In this document: positions 1 through 10,116 of the stretch, piece after piece | Numbering within the stretch: position 1 is the stretch's first letter | Layout of the letters: the number at the start of each line of letters is the position of its first letter | Source of the DNA: Russula earlei | Lineage: Eukaryota; Basidiomycota; Agaricomycetes; Russulales; Russulaceae | Assembly (NCBI GenBank): GCA_025769875.1 | Contig: JAGFNK010000152.1 | Location: 44,911-108,910, forward strand | Reading direction: 5' to 3' | Length of the DNA: 64,000 nt | Notes under the pieces: generated by a model | Seen by the model: only the letters and a program-made list of their open reading frames with translations | The model's database searches: none | Told to the model about the DNA's origin: nothing | Program-made: the position numbers and the translations under genes

Positions 1-486
1 GATGTCGACGTCCATGATTCCGGTCTGGGCGACGGACGGACGGATGGGAGTATTAAGCTCGGCGAGAGGGCAATTGGGGAAGAAAAAGGGCGCACCTGCA
101 CGTCCGGATCGGACGCGAATGCCCACCCGAGCTGCGCCGCGAACGTCGACTTGCCGACGCCCCCTTTGCCCGAGAGGACGAGGATCTTGCGGTTCACCTG
201 CGTCATGCGCTCGCGCACGAACGGCAGCGCGGGGTCCGGGTCCTTGGCCGCTCCTGACGCGCACACGCCCTGGTTGGGGCAGCCTTCACATGCGGCCGAT
301 TTGCCTGCGAGCTCCGATTCGGTTCCCTGGCCGGGGGGGGGGGGAAGTATGAGCCGCTCAATGCTCAATGCGGAGGGGGAGCAAAGAAAGTATAAACGAC
401 GGAATTACCGGACAGTGTTCTGGGGCGTTTTCTGGAACAGATCTAGGGTCTGGAATTCCCGCTGGTGGTTGTTGCACGGCCAACAT
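1..486 (-). CDS. NBP35: NBP35/NUBP1-type cytosolic Fe-S assembly ATPase, 5' part
   Basis: P-loop ATPase scaffold of the cytosolic iron-sulfur assembly (CIA) machinery; the family binds [4Fe-4S] through an N-terminal Cys cluster and works with Cfd1. Minus-strand exons: 486-409, 326-96 and 24-1 (continues outside the window). GT-AG introns: 327-408 and 25-95, both phase 0. The joined product has the N-terminal Cys of ENAPEHCPG, the C..CPNQGVC cluster, then KILVLSGKGGVGKSTFAAQL (deviant Walker A) and TGIMDVDI. The ATG at 486 gives a 26-residue lead before the first Cys, a usual length; an in-frame ATG at 540 would add 18 residues. The first intron carries a run of 12 C on the coding strand before its acceptor. 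Divergent from the J-domain gene. Not identified by database search, but the motifs are diagnostic. Confidence 0.93.
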
Positions 487-665
487 TGAAGACGGTGTGG
501 AAGAAGGAAGAGAGATGACGGATGACGGATGACAGATCACCTGGGCGGCCCGGCTGAGATCCGCGCCATCACGTGCTTAGAGGTTCGTCGAAACGAAATC
601 GAAGCAGCGTTAAAAGCAAAGGTAAATTGCGATTACGCAATGGTTCAACTCATACACGCCCGTCT
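487..665. promoter_or_regulatory. Shared divergent promoter between NBP35 and J-domain gene
   Basis: About 180 bp separate two start codons pointing away from each other. It holds a CACGTG E-box (570-575), the core site of bHLH factors, and a palindrome ATTGCG-ATTA-CGCAAT (626-641) that resembles a half-site pair for a dimeric factor. No TATA box is evident. Which gene either site serves is inference. Confidence 0.5.
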
Positions 666-2297
666 ATGAGCACCCCGGCTTTTGACTACTACAAAGTCCT
701 CGGTCTTCCAAAAGACGCATCTTCTGAAGACGGTTTGCCATTCTAATCTTGTCCTTGTTGCTAATGCTGAACCTGTACAAGTGCGGCGCGCATACAAGCA
801 GAAGGTGTTGGAAACTCATCCCGATAAGCTTCCCCCCGACTCGACCGAGGAGGAGAAAGAAGCCGCACATGTACAGTTCAGCAAAGTACGCTGTTATGTG
901 ACACTCATTCACCATCCTCAGCTAATGGCCTCTAGGTGCTTGAAGCGTCAGAGATCTTGGGAGATCCTGATCGACGCAGAGTGCGATTTTTATTTGGTCT
1001 GGTGCATATTCCTCTTACGCTCCCGTGCAGGAATACGACATACACTATCGGGAACTCCCTGAACCCAGTATCAAATCTCCCACCAGCCCCACCTTCTCGA
1101 TGTCTAGGTCGGACTCTGTTTCCACTGTTCGTTCTGCAGGATCTCGACCAGGAAACTTGGCAAGGACTGCTTCCATCGCGTCCTCTGCGTCAACTGGCAC
1201 TAGCTCGGCCTCAAAGCTGCACCATGACTCGTCCTCCTTCGTATCTCGAACAAGTTCCATGACAAGCGTACCGAACAGTGACCATCCTCCAAAAACCTTT
1301 TCTAGGACCAATTCTGTCGTCCCCGCGCCTCAGACGGTGGAAAGAACAAATACTATTTCTTCGTCTCACAGTGCTAACGGCACATCATCGCCCGTGTCCA
1401 GGGCAAACTCTTCGGCCAGCGTGCGCCAAACACAAGCCACCGTATCACGCTCCGACTCCTCGGCCACCGTTCGTGGTGCACCAACTTCACTGGCAAGAAG
1501 TGGCACCATCATTCCCGACCATCAATTGCCACCACCGTTATCGAGGGTCCCCTCCGTCCCATATCCCGTGTCTAGGACAAACTCTTCGGTCGGCGTACGC
1601 CAAGCACAAGGCACCGTATCACGTTCCAACTCCTCGGCTACTGTTCGTGGTGCGCCAACCTCACTTTCAAGACGTGGCACCATTGCACCCGACCATCAAT
1701 TGCCGCCACCATTATCGAGGATCCCCTCTGTTTCGAATAGCCGTGAGCTACCTGCCTCACCCTCCGTTTCCCGTGCAAATTCCGCTGCCACTGTCCGCTC
1801 ATTGAAATCTACTTCTACCTCGACGCAAGTCTCTCAACCCATATCCGGATCCAATTCCACTGTGACCGCCCCTCAGCCTGCCAGCGTGTCGAGATCTAAC
1901 TCAATCGCTGCTGTCACCGCCATATCTCTTCATGAGCATTCGTCCATTGTCAGATCTAACTCTACCGCGACTGTACTCTCTTCGATCTCCGCGCGCTCGA
2001 AGGTCATGAGCAGCTACTCGAATCGTATATCTATCGCCAACGCGTTCTCTGACCTGCCCTCCCCACCATATTCGCACCCGAAAGATTACGAGGCATTGGT
2101 CGAAGCTATGCTGCAGGAGTTATACCGTATTAACCCGGAGTGGGTAGAGCGCAAGCGACGACTGCAACAGGTATGTTTTCCCCGCCGTGATTACAACATT
2201 GTTTGATTGGTCTCACCTTGTGGTATAGATCAAGGCGCAACGCGAGGCGGGAGTCAAGATCGATTCTCGGCTCTGGCGTACCTCATGGGCGCCATGA
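666..2297 (+). CDS. J-domain (DnaJ-like) protein with serine-rich repeats
   Basis: Five exons: 666-732, 782-885, 936-980, 1031-2170 and 2229-2297; introns of 49, 50, 50 and 58 bp, all GT-AG. Together 1425 nt, 474 residues. Residues about 6-70 form a J domain: DYYKVLGLPKDASSED, then VRRAYKQKVLETHPDK with the HPD motif that stimulates Hsp70 ATPase, then LEASEILGDPDRRREYD. Residues about 85-400 are low-complexity with many degenerate copies of SRxNSxATVR and two near-identical blocks around LPPPLSR(V/I)PSV. The conserved tail holds INPEWVERKRRLQQ and ends RLWRTSWAP. No Gly/Phe region or zinc finger is seen, so it is a class C-like J protein. The Ser/Arg repeats look like phosphorylation or 14-3-3 targets, which is inference. 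Confidence 0.88.
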
Positions 2298-3324
2298 CTG
2301 GTATTACGACACTGCGTAGATATGATTTTTTTTATCTGCTTGGACTTATTATCATGGTGTCAGGCCATGTTTGTATTGTACTGATTTGCTACACGTTGTC
2401 TACGTCCTGCCAGGATATGTTTGCGAAGGGCTTGTGGGAGTTCTGCGGATGAGCGACGGACGAGCCAGAGAGTAGTGTGTGTGCATGCGGATCGCATTAA
2501 CTTGATGATGTCATGTCAATATTGTAGATAATTACATCGTGGTTTACTGACCGTGACGACCTGTATGGGCCCAGAATGCGTTGGGCGCCAATGACCACAC
2601 GACGTGTGACAGTGATCGATGCGTGAAAGCCAGCGGTCTACGAGAGCAAGCACAGGCTGGATGCTACTTATGGCTGATCACGATGTGCAACTGATCCGCG
2701 ATGTCCAAATCTCAATTTAATGGCTCTGGAAAATTTATAGTAGCACTATTCAGCATATGTCATCATGACTATGAAGTCAAAAGAATAAAAACAGCTCATG
2801 GTTACAAAATGGGATGCAAGAAACGGTCAAAATGACCCTGATGTAAGAAGTTCTGGTTATTCGGAAACATACACCCTGACCAAAAACCCCTAGGAACAGT
2901 TTACCAATCCAATCTAAATATCAACACCACCAGGTGGTGACCACCTCAGAACTAATTTTCTGGAGGGAGGGTAGCAAAGGTGGAATTGTCATGAAAATGA
3001 ATAATTTACACTATTGTTGAACAGGATGTGACTCTGAAAAGTACCGCTCATGGCAGGGCATCGGCAATCACAACCGATGAGGTCCTCAGACGCATCAGTC
3101 CTCAGCTCAGACATGTAATCCTGCGAATTGCCTCTTGCGACGGTCGCAATTGCCCCTCCATCGCAGCGGAGACTGAAACTGGACTGTGACCAGCCGTTAC
3201 AAAGATTTGCACATTGTGAACTTTTTGCCCTTTGACTTTGGTCATTGTCCGAGAGCTCAACAACTTCAAATAAAGATATATAAAATTTATGAGCAGATAT
3301 AAAAGAGTAAAGAAGACATAGGGT
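2298..3324. other. Intergenic DNA with no supported gene
   Basis: Presumed 3' flank of the J-domain gene followed by A/T-richer sequence. No ORF with family features and no repeat shared with the rest of the window was seen. It ends at the first inverted-repeat element. Confidence 0.5.
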
Positions 3325-3744
3325 TTATTGCTGTTTTCAGCGCACTTGGCGGAGCTTGAATTCCACGCAAATCAGCACAGAAACCCCCTCAAACATGCAG
3401 GATGAATATCTCCCTCAAAACAGCTTCAATTCATATGAAAATTATTGTCCCTGAATCGCCTGAATGAGGGCTAGGCAGCCCTATTGTTTTCATAAGATTT
3501 GAGTGAGAATTGGTGGAGCTGGACTCAAGCCACCTCCACATGTGTATTAGATGAATTACAACTCAAAATCATGGTCTATATCTATTATTTTTCCCTCATG
3601 TTGTACCCATGGGCTGTCTTGAGGCAGCCCCATAGTGTTTTTGACTCAAGTGTTGTGGTGTGCAACATTGTTTTCAGTGTGATTGGAGTGACGACCAGCC
3701 ACTCATCACCCCTCTCACCTCTCCATTCTGACCATCCTTTGCCC
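3325..3744 (+). repeat. Left terminal inverted repeat of TIR-1
   Basis: Same sequence as 7921-8332 (inverted), 22454-22866, 25356-25696 (inverted) and 63354-63760. Internal landmarks shared by all five: TTGGCGGAGCTTGAATTC, ACCCCCTCAAACATG and CCATGGGCT(G/T)TCTTGAGGC. A short conserved reading frame runs through it, but it starts at TTG and is probably a by-product of recent copying. Confidence 0.85.
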
Positions 3745-3898
3745 TCATTCCCACCACACCCGCTGTCTCAGACACATCAGTCGCACCACTCCCTTCCAAC
3801 TCGCATTTGGCCCTCCACACCCACAGTCACAGCCGTGCCAGTCACACTGCCTGCGTCGACCTGCCATCTGTCTTCACCACGCGCTGCACTCCTTCAGC

Positions 3899-6480
3899 AT
3901 GCTGACTCAGTTAGAATACCTCAAGCTCAAGTGGGATCTGGAGGACCTTATTGCCTCCTTGTCAAGACTCCGCATGTGTGACCAGGAAGATGTAGACAAA
4001 TACTACTGGAGTTTCAGGGCAATCTGCGGTCCCCTTGTCCATGCGTGCCGCCTGTGCTACAAGGATTGCGACGAGTCATTCTGGCTCGGACTCCACCCAG
4101 ACGACCACCGGATGGTCTCCCAACATCTCGGCCCCTGGCGCCCGAGCGAACAGCAGAGGCACTTTGTCAATTTCTGAGAAGTATTTGACACACTAGTCAA
4201 GATATTCTCTCAGCGTCCCTGTGACATTCAGCGGGAACGCCAACTCTGCTCTGCAGATGAAGACGAAGACGACTACACATACCCTGTGCCCATGCCCACT
4301 CCAGCCTCCGTCCCTACATCGTGCACCATCGCCTCCGCCTTGCCTGCCTTGCCCATCGTCCCTGCGGTTCCCACCTCATCTGCCGTTCCCGTCACCTCAT
4401 TCACCACCGCCATCCTCGACTTGCCAGCCAGCATTGCCCGCATTTGCCATCATCACCCCCTCGTCTGTCCCCACCGCCATAGCCTCAGCTGTGACATCAC
4501 CTATCGCCACTGTCCCTGTCTTTGCCCAACCAGCTCCCGCGCCCTCAGTGTCGCCTGCTATGGCCACTGTCTCAGCTCCATGCACAACCACCATCTCAAC
4601 CTCGCCCACCGACATTTTAGTGCTGCCCGCCACTTCAGCCCTCACAGCCTTGTCTGCCACCCCCACCTTCGTCTCATCTGCTCCCACGCCCTCAGTCGTC
4701 TCGTCGCCCTCAGTCTCGTCCATGGCCTTGTCTGTCGCCACAGTAGCCTCAGTTGTGCCAGCCGCTGACTTTGCATCAGTCTCCATCTTAGCCTCGCCCA
4801 TACTCGTCAGTTCAGCCCAGTCCGTCATAGCACCAGCATTGCCAGCCACCGCTGTCTCCACCCTGCCCTCAGCCTCAGCCTTCTCAGTCTCAGCCGCCGC
4901 TTTAGTAGTTTCCTGTGACATCAGCACCGCTGCACCGTCGCAACCCCTCGCTGTCAAGACTCACTGTTGAACTATCCAGTTCAAGAGCGAGGGATAAGCT
5001 CGAAGACGAGTCGATAGACGTCCAAGACTGCGTGGGCAAGAAGTAGAGTCCAGAGTAGTAACAGATACCAGAGAGGTATTGTTACTGTGAGAGTTGAGCA
5101 ATCATGCAGGGAAGAGGCCAGGGTAGTCACAAGGGGATGGTCCTTAAAGGAGTATCCCAGGGTTGGAGAGTGCCGTAAACAAATGGACAGTCTGAGGACT
5201 GTCTGCTACTTTATTGAGCGCTTATATACTACAAGAGAACTGCTAATTAGGGAACAAGTCATAACCTTGTTATCAAGCACCATAGAGTGATGAGTAAGAA
5301 GTCGGAGGACGCTTACTGAGCATGCTCGGTCATGCTCAGTAAGCTGCTGAGTAAGAAGCTTCTCTTGATGAGTAAGAGCTTCCATTGTCCACATGTTTTA
5401 GTGCACGTGCAAGCACCTGATTCATTTCCTGTTAGTTAGTTTAGGGCCGGTCATTTGAGGACTTGTAGTTTGGTTAGGAATAGTGTTATCTTATAAGGCC
5501 CTTATATAGTTCTATTAGGGTCCTTAGAGTCGACCCTAATACTTCTATTAAGGTCCTTAGTGTTGCCTTATAGTTTGTTCTATAGTTATTAGAGTTGGTC
5601 TAATAACGCGTTGTAGGGCCTTTGATACCAGGTTAGTACCTATTGTAGAGTTCCTAGGGTTGTTCCAAAGGGTCCTTAGGAAGGCCCTAATGCTGTCTTT
5701 TGTTGCTAGAAGGGTTGCCTTTAAGTGGGGCTTGCTGTATGTCGATTGTGCCGAGAATTGCTCGCGCAACAATGTGTGCGCGATATTGTGGACACCTCTA
5801 CTCACCCCTTTTGCTCGTGTGAACAGGGTGACACCATAGAGGGTGGGTTTCCTCCTATAAGGAAGGGTCCTTCAAGGGCCCTCTCTGGAGAATGGTTCAT
5901 GACACTCGCCACCAGCACCACCCCAGAAGACCAAGAAGGCCTCGGCCATGAACTTATCCACAACACGCCACAACAGGAGCAGAAGCTGCTGCCACGCCGC
6001 CGCCGCAGGAGAAGCAGTCGCCAATGCCAACAGCACACCACATGCCGCCTCCCACATCGCCTCCCCATCCATTCGTGCGCTCTTGCCCACGTCTGCTGCC
6101 GACACCTGCAGTGGAGACGACCCTGCCACCGCCACCACAAGACGACAGATCCCACCCCCGTGCAAGCCACCCCACGCATCCTCTTTCTCGAGTCCTTGCC
6201 ACCTACGTCTCTATCTACGAACTCATGCTCACCACCTACACCTTCACTCCTCGTCCACGCCTGCTGCCACCACCTGCAATGGAGATGACCACGCCGCCAC
6301 TGCTACAAGACAACACCACCACCACGCAGCTGCCATCTCGTCACTGCCGCCCTCATCTCCATCGCCTCCATTTCCCATCACCCTCGCCTCTTCCGTCATC
6401 ACCATCGCTGATCGCCACCTTCGTGTCTTCCACAGCACAAGCAACCACAACCGCTGCCTCAATTCAGACGTGAAAGGCTC
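3899..6480 (+). pseudogene. Gag-like ORF of TIR-1, interrupted by a solo LTR
   Basis: Starts MLTQLEYLKLKWDLEDL and continues with DQEDVDKYYWSFRAICG and ESFWLGLHPDDHRMVSQHL, a layout seen in basidiomycete retroelement gag-like proteins (recognition from memory). A stop follows at 4175-4177; the frame continues beyond it with an acidic DEDEDDYTYP stretch and a long Ala/Ser/Thr/Val/Pro-rich tail to about 4951. The tail resumes after the inserted LTR at 5905 with TSTTPEDQEGLGHEL and ends near 6480. No zinc knuckle, protease or reverse transcriptase is seen. The same start recurs at 63921. Likely dead in this copy. Confidence 0.55.
4952..5904 (-). repeat. Solo LTR, family A copy 1
   Basis: 953 bp, sense minus. 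Ends TGTCATGAACC and GAGTCTTGACA on the sense strand, with a 5-bp TSD CTCGC at 4947-4951 and 5905-5909. No retrotransposon interior is attached. It sits in the gag-like ORF of TIR-1; the uninterrupted sequence can be read in TIR-2. Holds a TATA box, a downstream hairpin and a U3 palindrome, as in copy 2. Confidence 0.93.
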
Positions 6481-6491
6481 AAAACACTCAC

Positions 6492-7452
6492 TGTCATGAA
6501 CCATTCCCCGGAGAGGGCCCTTGAAGGACCCTTCCTTATAGGAGGAAACCCAGCCTCTATGGTGTCACCCTGTTCACACGAGCAAAAGGGGTGAGTAGAG
6601 GTGTCCACAATATCACGTGCGCATTGTTGCGCGAGCAATTCTCGGCACAATTGACATACAGCAAGCCCCACTTAAAGGCAACCCTTCTAGCAACAAAAGA
6701 CAGTATTAGGGCCTTCCTAAGGACCCTTTGGAACGACCCTAGGAACTCTACAATAGGTACTAACCTAGTATCAAAGGCCCTACAACGCATTATTAGACCA
6801 ACTCTAATAACTATAGAATGAACTATAAGGCAACACTAAGGACCTTAATAGAAGTATTAGGGTCGACTCTAAGGACCCTAATAGAACTATATAAGGGCCT
6901 TATAAGATAACACTATTCCCTAACCAAACTACAAGTCCTCAAATGACCGGCCCTAAACTAACTAACAGGAAATGAATCAGGTGCTTGCACGTGCACTAAA
7001 GCAGTAAACACGTGGACAATGGAAGCTCTTACTCATCAAGAGAAGCTTCTTACTCAGCAGCTTACTGAGCATGACTGAGCATGCTCAGTAAGCGTCCTCT
7101 GACTTCTTACTCATCACTCTATTGTGCTTGATAACAAGGTTATGACTTGTCCCCTATTTAGCAGTTCTCTTGTAGTATATAAGCGCTCAATAAAGTAGCG
7201 GACAGTCCTCAGACTGTCCATTTGTTTACGGCACTCTCCATCCCTGGGATACTCCTTTAAGGACCATCCCCTTGTGACTATCCTGGCTTCTCCTCTACGT
7301 GACTGCTCGACTCTCACAGTAACAATACCTCTCTGGTATCTGTTACTACTCTGGACTCTACTCCTTGCCCACGCAGTCTTGGACGTCTATCGACTCGTCT
7401 TCGAGCTTATCCCTCGCTCTTGAACTGGATAGTTCAACAGTGAGTCTTGACA
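6492..7452 (+). repeat. Solo LTR, family A copy 2
   Basis: 961 bp, sense plus, TSD CTCAC at 6487-6491 and 7453-7457. Near-identical to copy 1 in inverted orientation 0.6 kb away, so the pair can form a large stem-loop. Shows TATATAAG at 7178 followed by CAATAAAG, the hairpin GGACAGTC-CTCA-GACTGTCC (7200-7219), and the U3 stem CTTACTGAGCATG / CATGCTCAGTAAG (7060-7091). CpG sites are well kept, suggesting a young copy. Confidence 0.93.
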
Positions 7453-7920
7453 CTCACATTCAGACCCTTGACCGAGGACAGTCAAAGTTTCAAGCCCCCG
7501 GGAGGTGTAAGGAAGATTATGGCTGGCCTCAAAATCACATGTGAAAACGCGACACAACACAACATGAGACTGACACCTCAGCTCCCTTTCATCCCTTGCC
7601 ACCTCCCTCTCATTCCAGGCAGTCCACCGACCGCACACCACAAGCCATCTCGCATGCAACATCAAAACCTCGATTGCATCACCCAGCCCTTGCCACCGAC
7701 CACGTGTGCATGGATGCCTCGGCACACTAGATGCGTTCGCGTCTCAAGCCTTTCACAACCGCCTCGACCGTCTCAACCAGTCTTGATTCACTTTCATGCC
7801 ATTCATCTCTAGTACCTCTCTCCTGTATATAAAAACGCCCTAGCTACTCTGTAGTAGAAAGAGTTCAGAATAGGACCCCTCTTTGCAACCCACTCCTCTC
7901 TGTCTGTGAAAAACAAGAAG

Positions 7921-8332
7921 GATGGTCAGAATCGAGAGGCAAGAGGGGTGATGAGTGGCAGGCCGCGACTCCAATCGCACTGGAAACAACGTTGCACACC
8001 ACAACACTTGAGTCAAAAACACTATGGGGCTGCCTCAAGACAGCCCATGGGTACAACATGAGGGAAAAATAATAGATATAGACCATGATTTTGAGTTGTA
8101 ATTCATCTAATACACATGTGGAGGTGGCTTGAGTCCAGCTCCACCAATTCTCACTCAAATCTCATGAAAACAATGGGGCTGCCTAGCCCTCATTCAGGCA
8201 ATTCAGGGACAATAATTTTCATATGAATTGAAGCTGTTTTGAAGGAGATATTTATTCCACATTTTTGAGGGGGTTTCTGCGCCAATTTGGGTGGAATTCA
8301 AGCTCCGCCAAGTGTGCTGAAAATGGCAATAA
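7921..8332 (-). repeat. Right terminal inverted repeat of TIR-1
   Basis: Inverted copy of 3325-3744. Ends GCAATAA on the plus strand about 270 bp before the start codon of the MDR gene, so the insertion lies in or next to that gene's promoter. Confidence 0.85.
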
Positions 8333-8601
8333 GTTTAAAGGCTCAAAGTATGTTGTAGAAATCGATAAGTGTAATATTTGCAGTTCCCAGCCACCCATAG
8401 TACTGAGTTCAGTTCAGTACTTCAGTTCTCGTGCGTGCAGAAAGCCCTCCCAGACTGGAGACTCCGTAATACAGCGCTGCCGTGCAGCTGAGCTGATCAC
8501 CGGTCGCCAGCTGACGAATTGCTCGGAGGATTTACGATATTATATTCGGAAGGGCTCCATGTTCTTCTTATCGTGCGTCCTCGGACGATTTCCCACAATC
8601 A

Positions 8602-10116
8602 ATGGCCCCCACGACGCAGAAGGCCGCCGTTATCCAACGAGACGGTTCGGTTGCTTTGCATGAGATTGCCGTCCCCAAGCCCGGTCCCAACGAGATCCTA
8701 GTCAAGGTCGTCGCCGCCACGCAGAATCCAGCCGATTGTGGGTGCCGGTCGTCTGCGTCCTTCCGTCTTTTCAGTGACCGTTTCGCTCTTTTACTTTTTT
8801 TTTTTGGCCGGTTTTCACAGGGAAAACTGCATTGATGGCCAGGCGCGCAGGATCGGTCGCCGGATGCGACTTCTCAGGAATCGTCGAGGAAATCGGATCG
8901 AACGTCCCTCCCGGCCTCCGCTCCACAGGTGAGCGCGTCGCCGGTCTGGTCCTGGGAGGTCAGTCGTCCCTGCCCTAACTACAATCACCGGCGTGCCCGC
9001 CCCTTCTTCCTCCCCCTTTTCGCCCCCCAATCGGTCCATCAGATTGAATGAGGAATCCCCCCTTCTTCCTCCCCAACAGGGATATTCCCCAACGGCGCGT
9101 TCGCCGAATACCTCGTCACGCTCGCGGACTTTGTCGTCCACGTCCCGGACACGTGGTCCTTCGAGGACGCCGCCCAACTGGGCATCGCGCCGCTCACCGC
9201 GCTCAGGATGCTCCACGAGATGCTCGAGCTTCCCGAGCCGCGTCTGCCCGTGCCCGCACGCCACCGGGCGCCTCCTGGCCCCCCTGACGTTGGCGCGCAT
9301 CCGGACCCGAATTTGAATGCGAATTTGTCGTCGAGCGACGGCGCCGGTCACCGGCGGCTGCGGCCCCAGACGACGGTCCTCGTCTCCGGCGGCGCGAGCT
9401 CGGTCGGGCAGTACGTGGTCCAGTTCGCGAAGCTGTCGGGCTTGTACGTCATCGCCACGGCCTCGGAGAGGAACTTTGACCTCGTGCGTTCCTTCGGCGC
9501 GGACGTCGTCGTGGACTATCGTGATCCCGGTGGCGGCGGCGAAGCAGATCAGAGAAGCGGCAGCAGCGGGCGTGATAGAGCACGTTGCCGACTGCGTGGC
9601 CGAGGGGACGTCCTTCGAGATCGTCGCTGGTGCCCTAAGCGGCAAGGGCACGATCGCCTATCTCACCCTGGCCGATTACCCAACCGCGGAGGGAGTCAAA
9701 GTTCTGAGGAGCATTGTCTTTGACTGTTTTGGGATGGTGCGTTCCTTGTCTTTTTACTTTTAACCGAGGAATTCCCTTTTTTCTTCTTCTTGTTGTAAAA
9801 AGGTGATGAAACAGTTCAATGAGTTGCAGGACTACGACTTTCCGCTTCCTTTCACCGCATCCCCCGAGTTGACAGCACTTGGCCGGAAGTGGATACAGTT
9901 ACTGTCAGAACTACTCGTCAAGGCCGACGTCCGCCCGAACCCCGCATTGATCCAACCGTACGGACTTGCGAGCGTTGCAGACGGGTTCCATTACATGAGC
10001 GAGGGAAAGGTACGGGTGACTGTCGCCACTCTGATCGAATTACACTGAGGTGCGGGCAGGTCAGCGCCCAGAAGATTACATACCGGATCTCCGATACACC
10101 CGCAGAGATATTGTAA
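8602..10116 (+). pseudogene. MDR-family (zinc-binding dehydrogenase-like) oxidoreductase with a one-base frameshift
   Basis: Medium-chain dehydrogenase/reductase; relatives are NAD(P)H-dependent quinone or enoyl reductases. Exons 8602-8737, 8821-8958, 9080-9736, 9803-10009 and 10060-10116, all introns GT-AG. N-terminal GroES-like part: VALHEIAVPKPGPNEILVKV, NPADWKTALM, AGCDFSGIVEEIGSNV. Rossmann part: VLVSGGASSVGQYVVQFAK. C-terminal end GKVSAQKITYRISDTP. No structural-zinc Cys cluster, so probably a zinc-free MDR enzyme. The five exons give 1195 nt, one more than a multiple of three: an extra G in the CCCGG at 9527-9531 shifts frame between VVVDYRDP and VAAAKQIREAA. Everything else is intact, so this is either a very young pseudogene or a base-call error. 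Confidence 0.85.

Larger units (their letters stand above)
3325..8332 (+). mobile_element. Element TIR-1: long terminal inverted repeats with gag-like ORF, split by two solo LTRs
   Basis: Bounded by inverted copies of the same sequence of about 410 bp (3325-3744 plus; 7921-8332 minus), each starting TTATTGC then (C/T)(G/A)TTTTCAG. Inside lies a gag-like ORF from 3899 and a Pro/Ala/Thr-rich tail. Two family-A solo LTRs (4952-5904 and 6492-7452) interrupt it; removing both restores the tail found uninterrupted in TIR-2. A promoter-like TATATAAAA (7826) followed by TAGCTACTCT (7841) lies inside the right repeat. No clear TSD was found. Class is unresolved: long inverted repeats suggest a DNA transposon, the gag-like ORF does not. 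Confidence 0.72.

Noticed and set aside
3499..3670. Conserved ORF in all five copies of the long inverted repeat
   Set aside because: Opens at TTG, has no family features, and its conservation follows from recent copying of the repeat.
4397..4957. 186-codon Ala/Thr-rich minus ORF
   Set aside because: Low-complexity shadow of the gag-like tail; the plus-strand reading is supported by TIR-2.
3325..8332. 8- or 9-bp TSD for the long-inverted-repeat elements
   Set aside because: Flanks of TIR-1 and TIR-2 were compared directly; no shared word beyond 2-5 bp in a usable position.
8815..9651. 278-codon ORF on the minus strand
   Set aside because: Antisense shadow of the MDR exons in GC-rich DNA.
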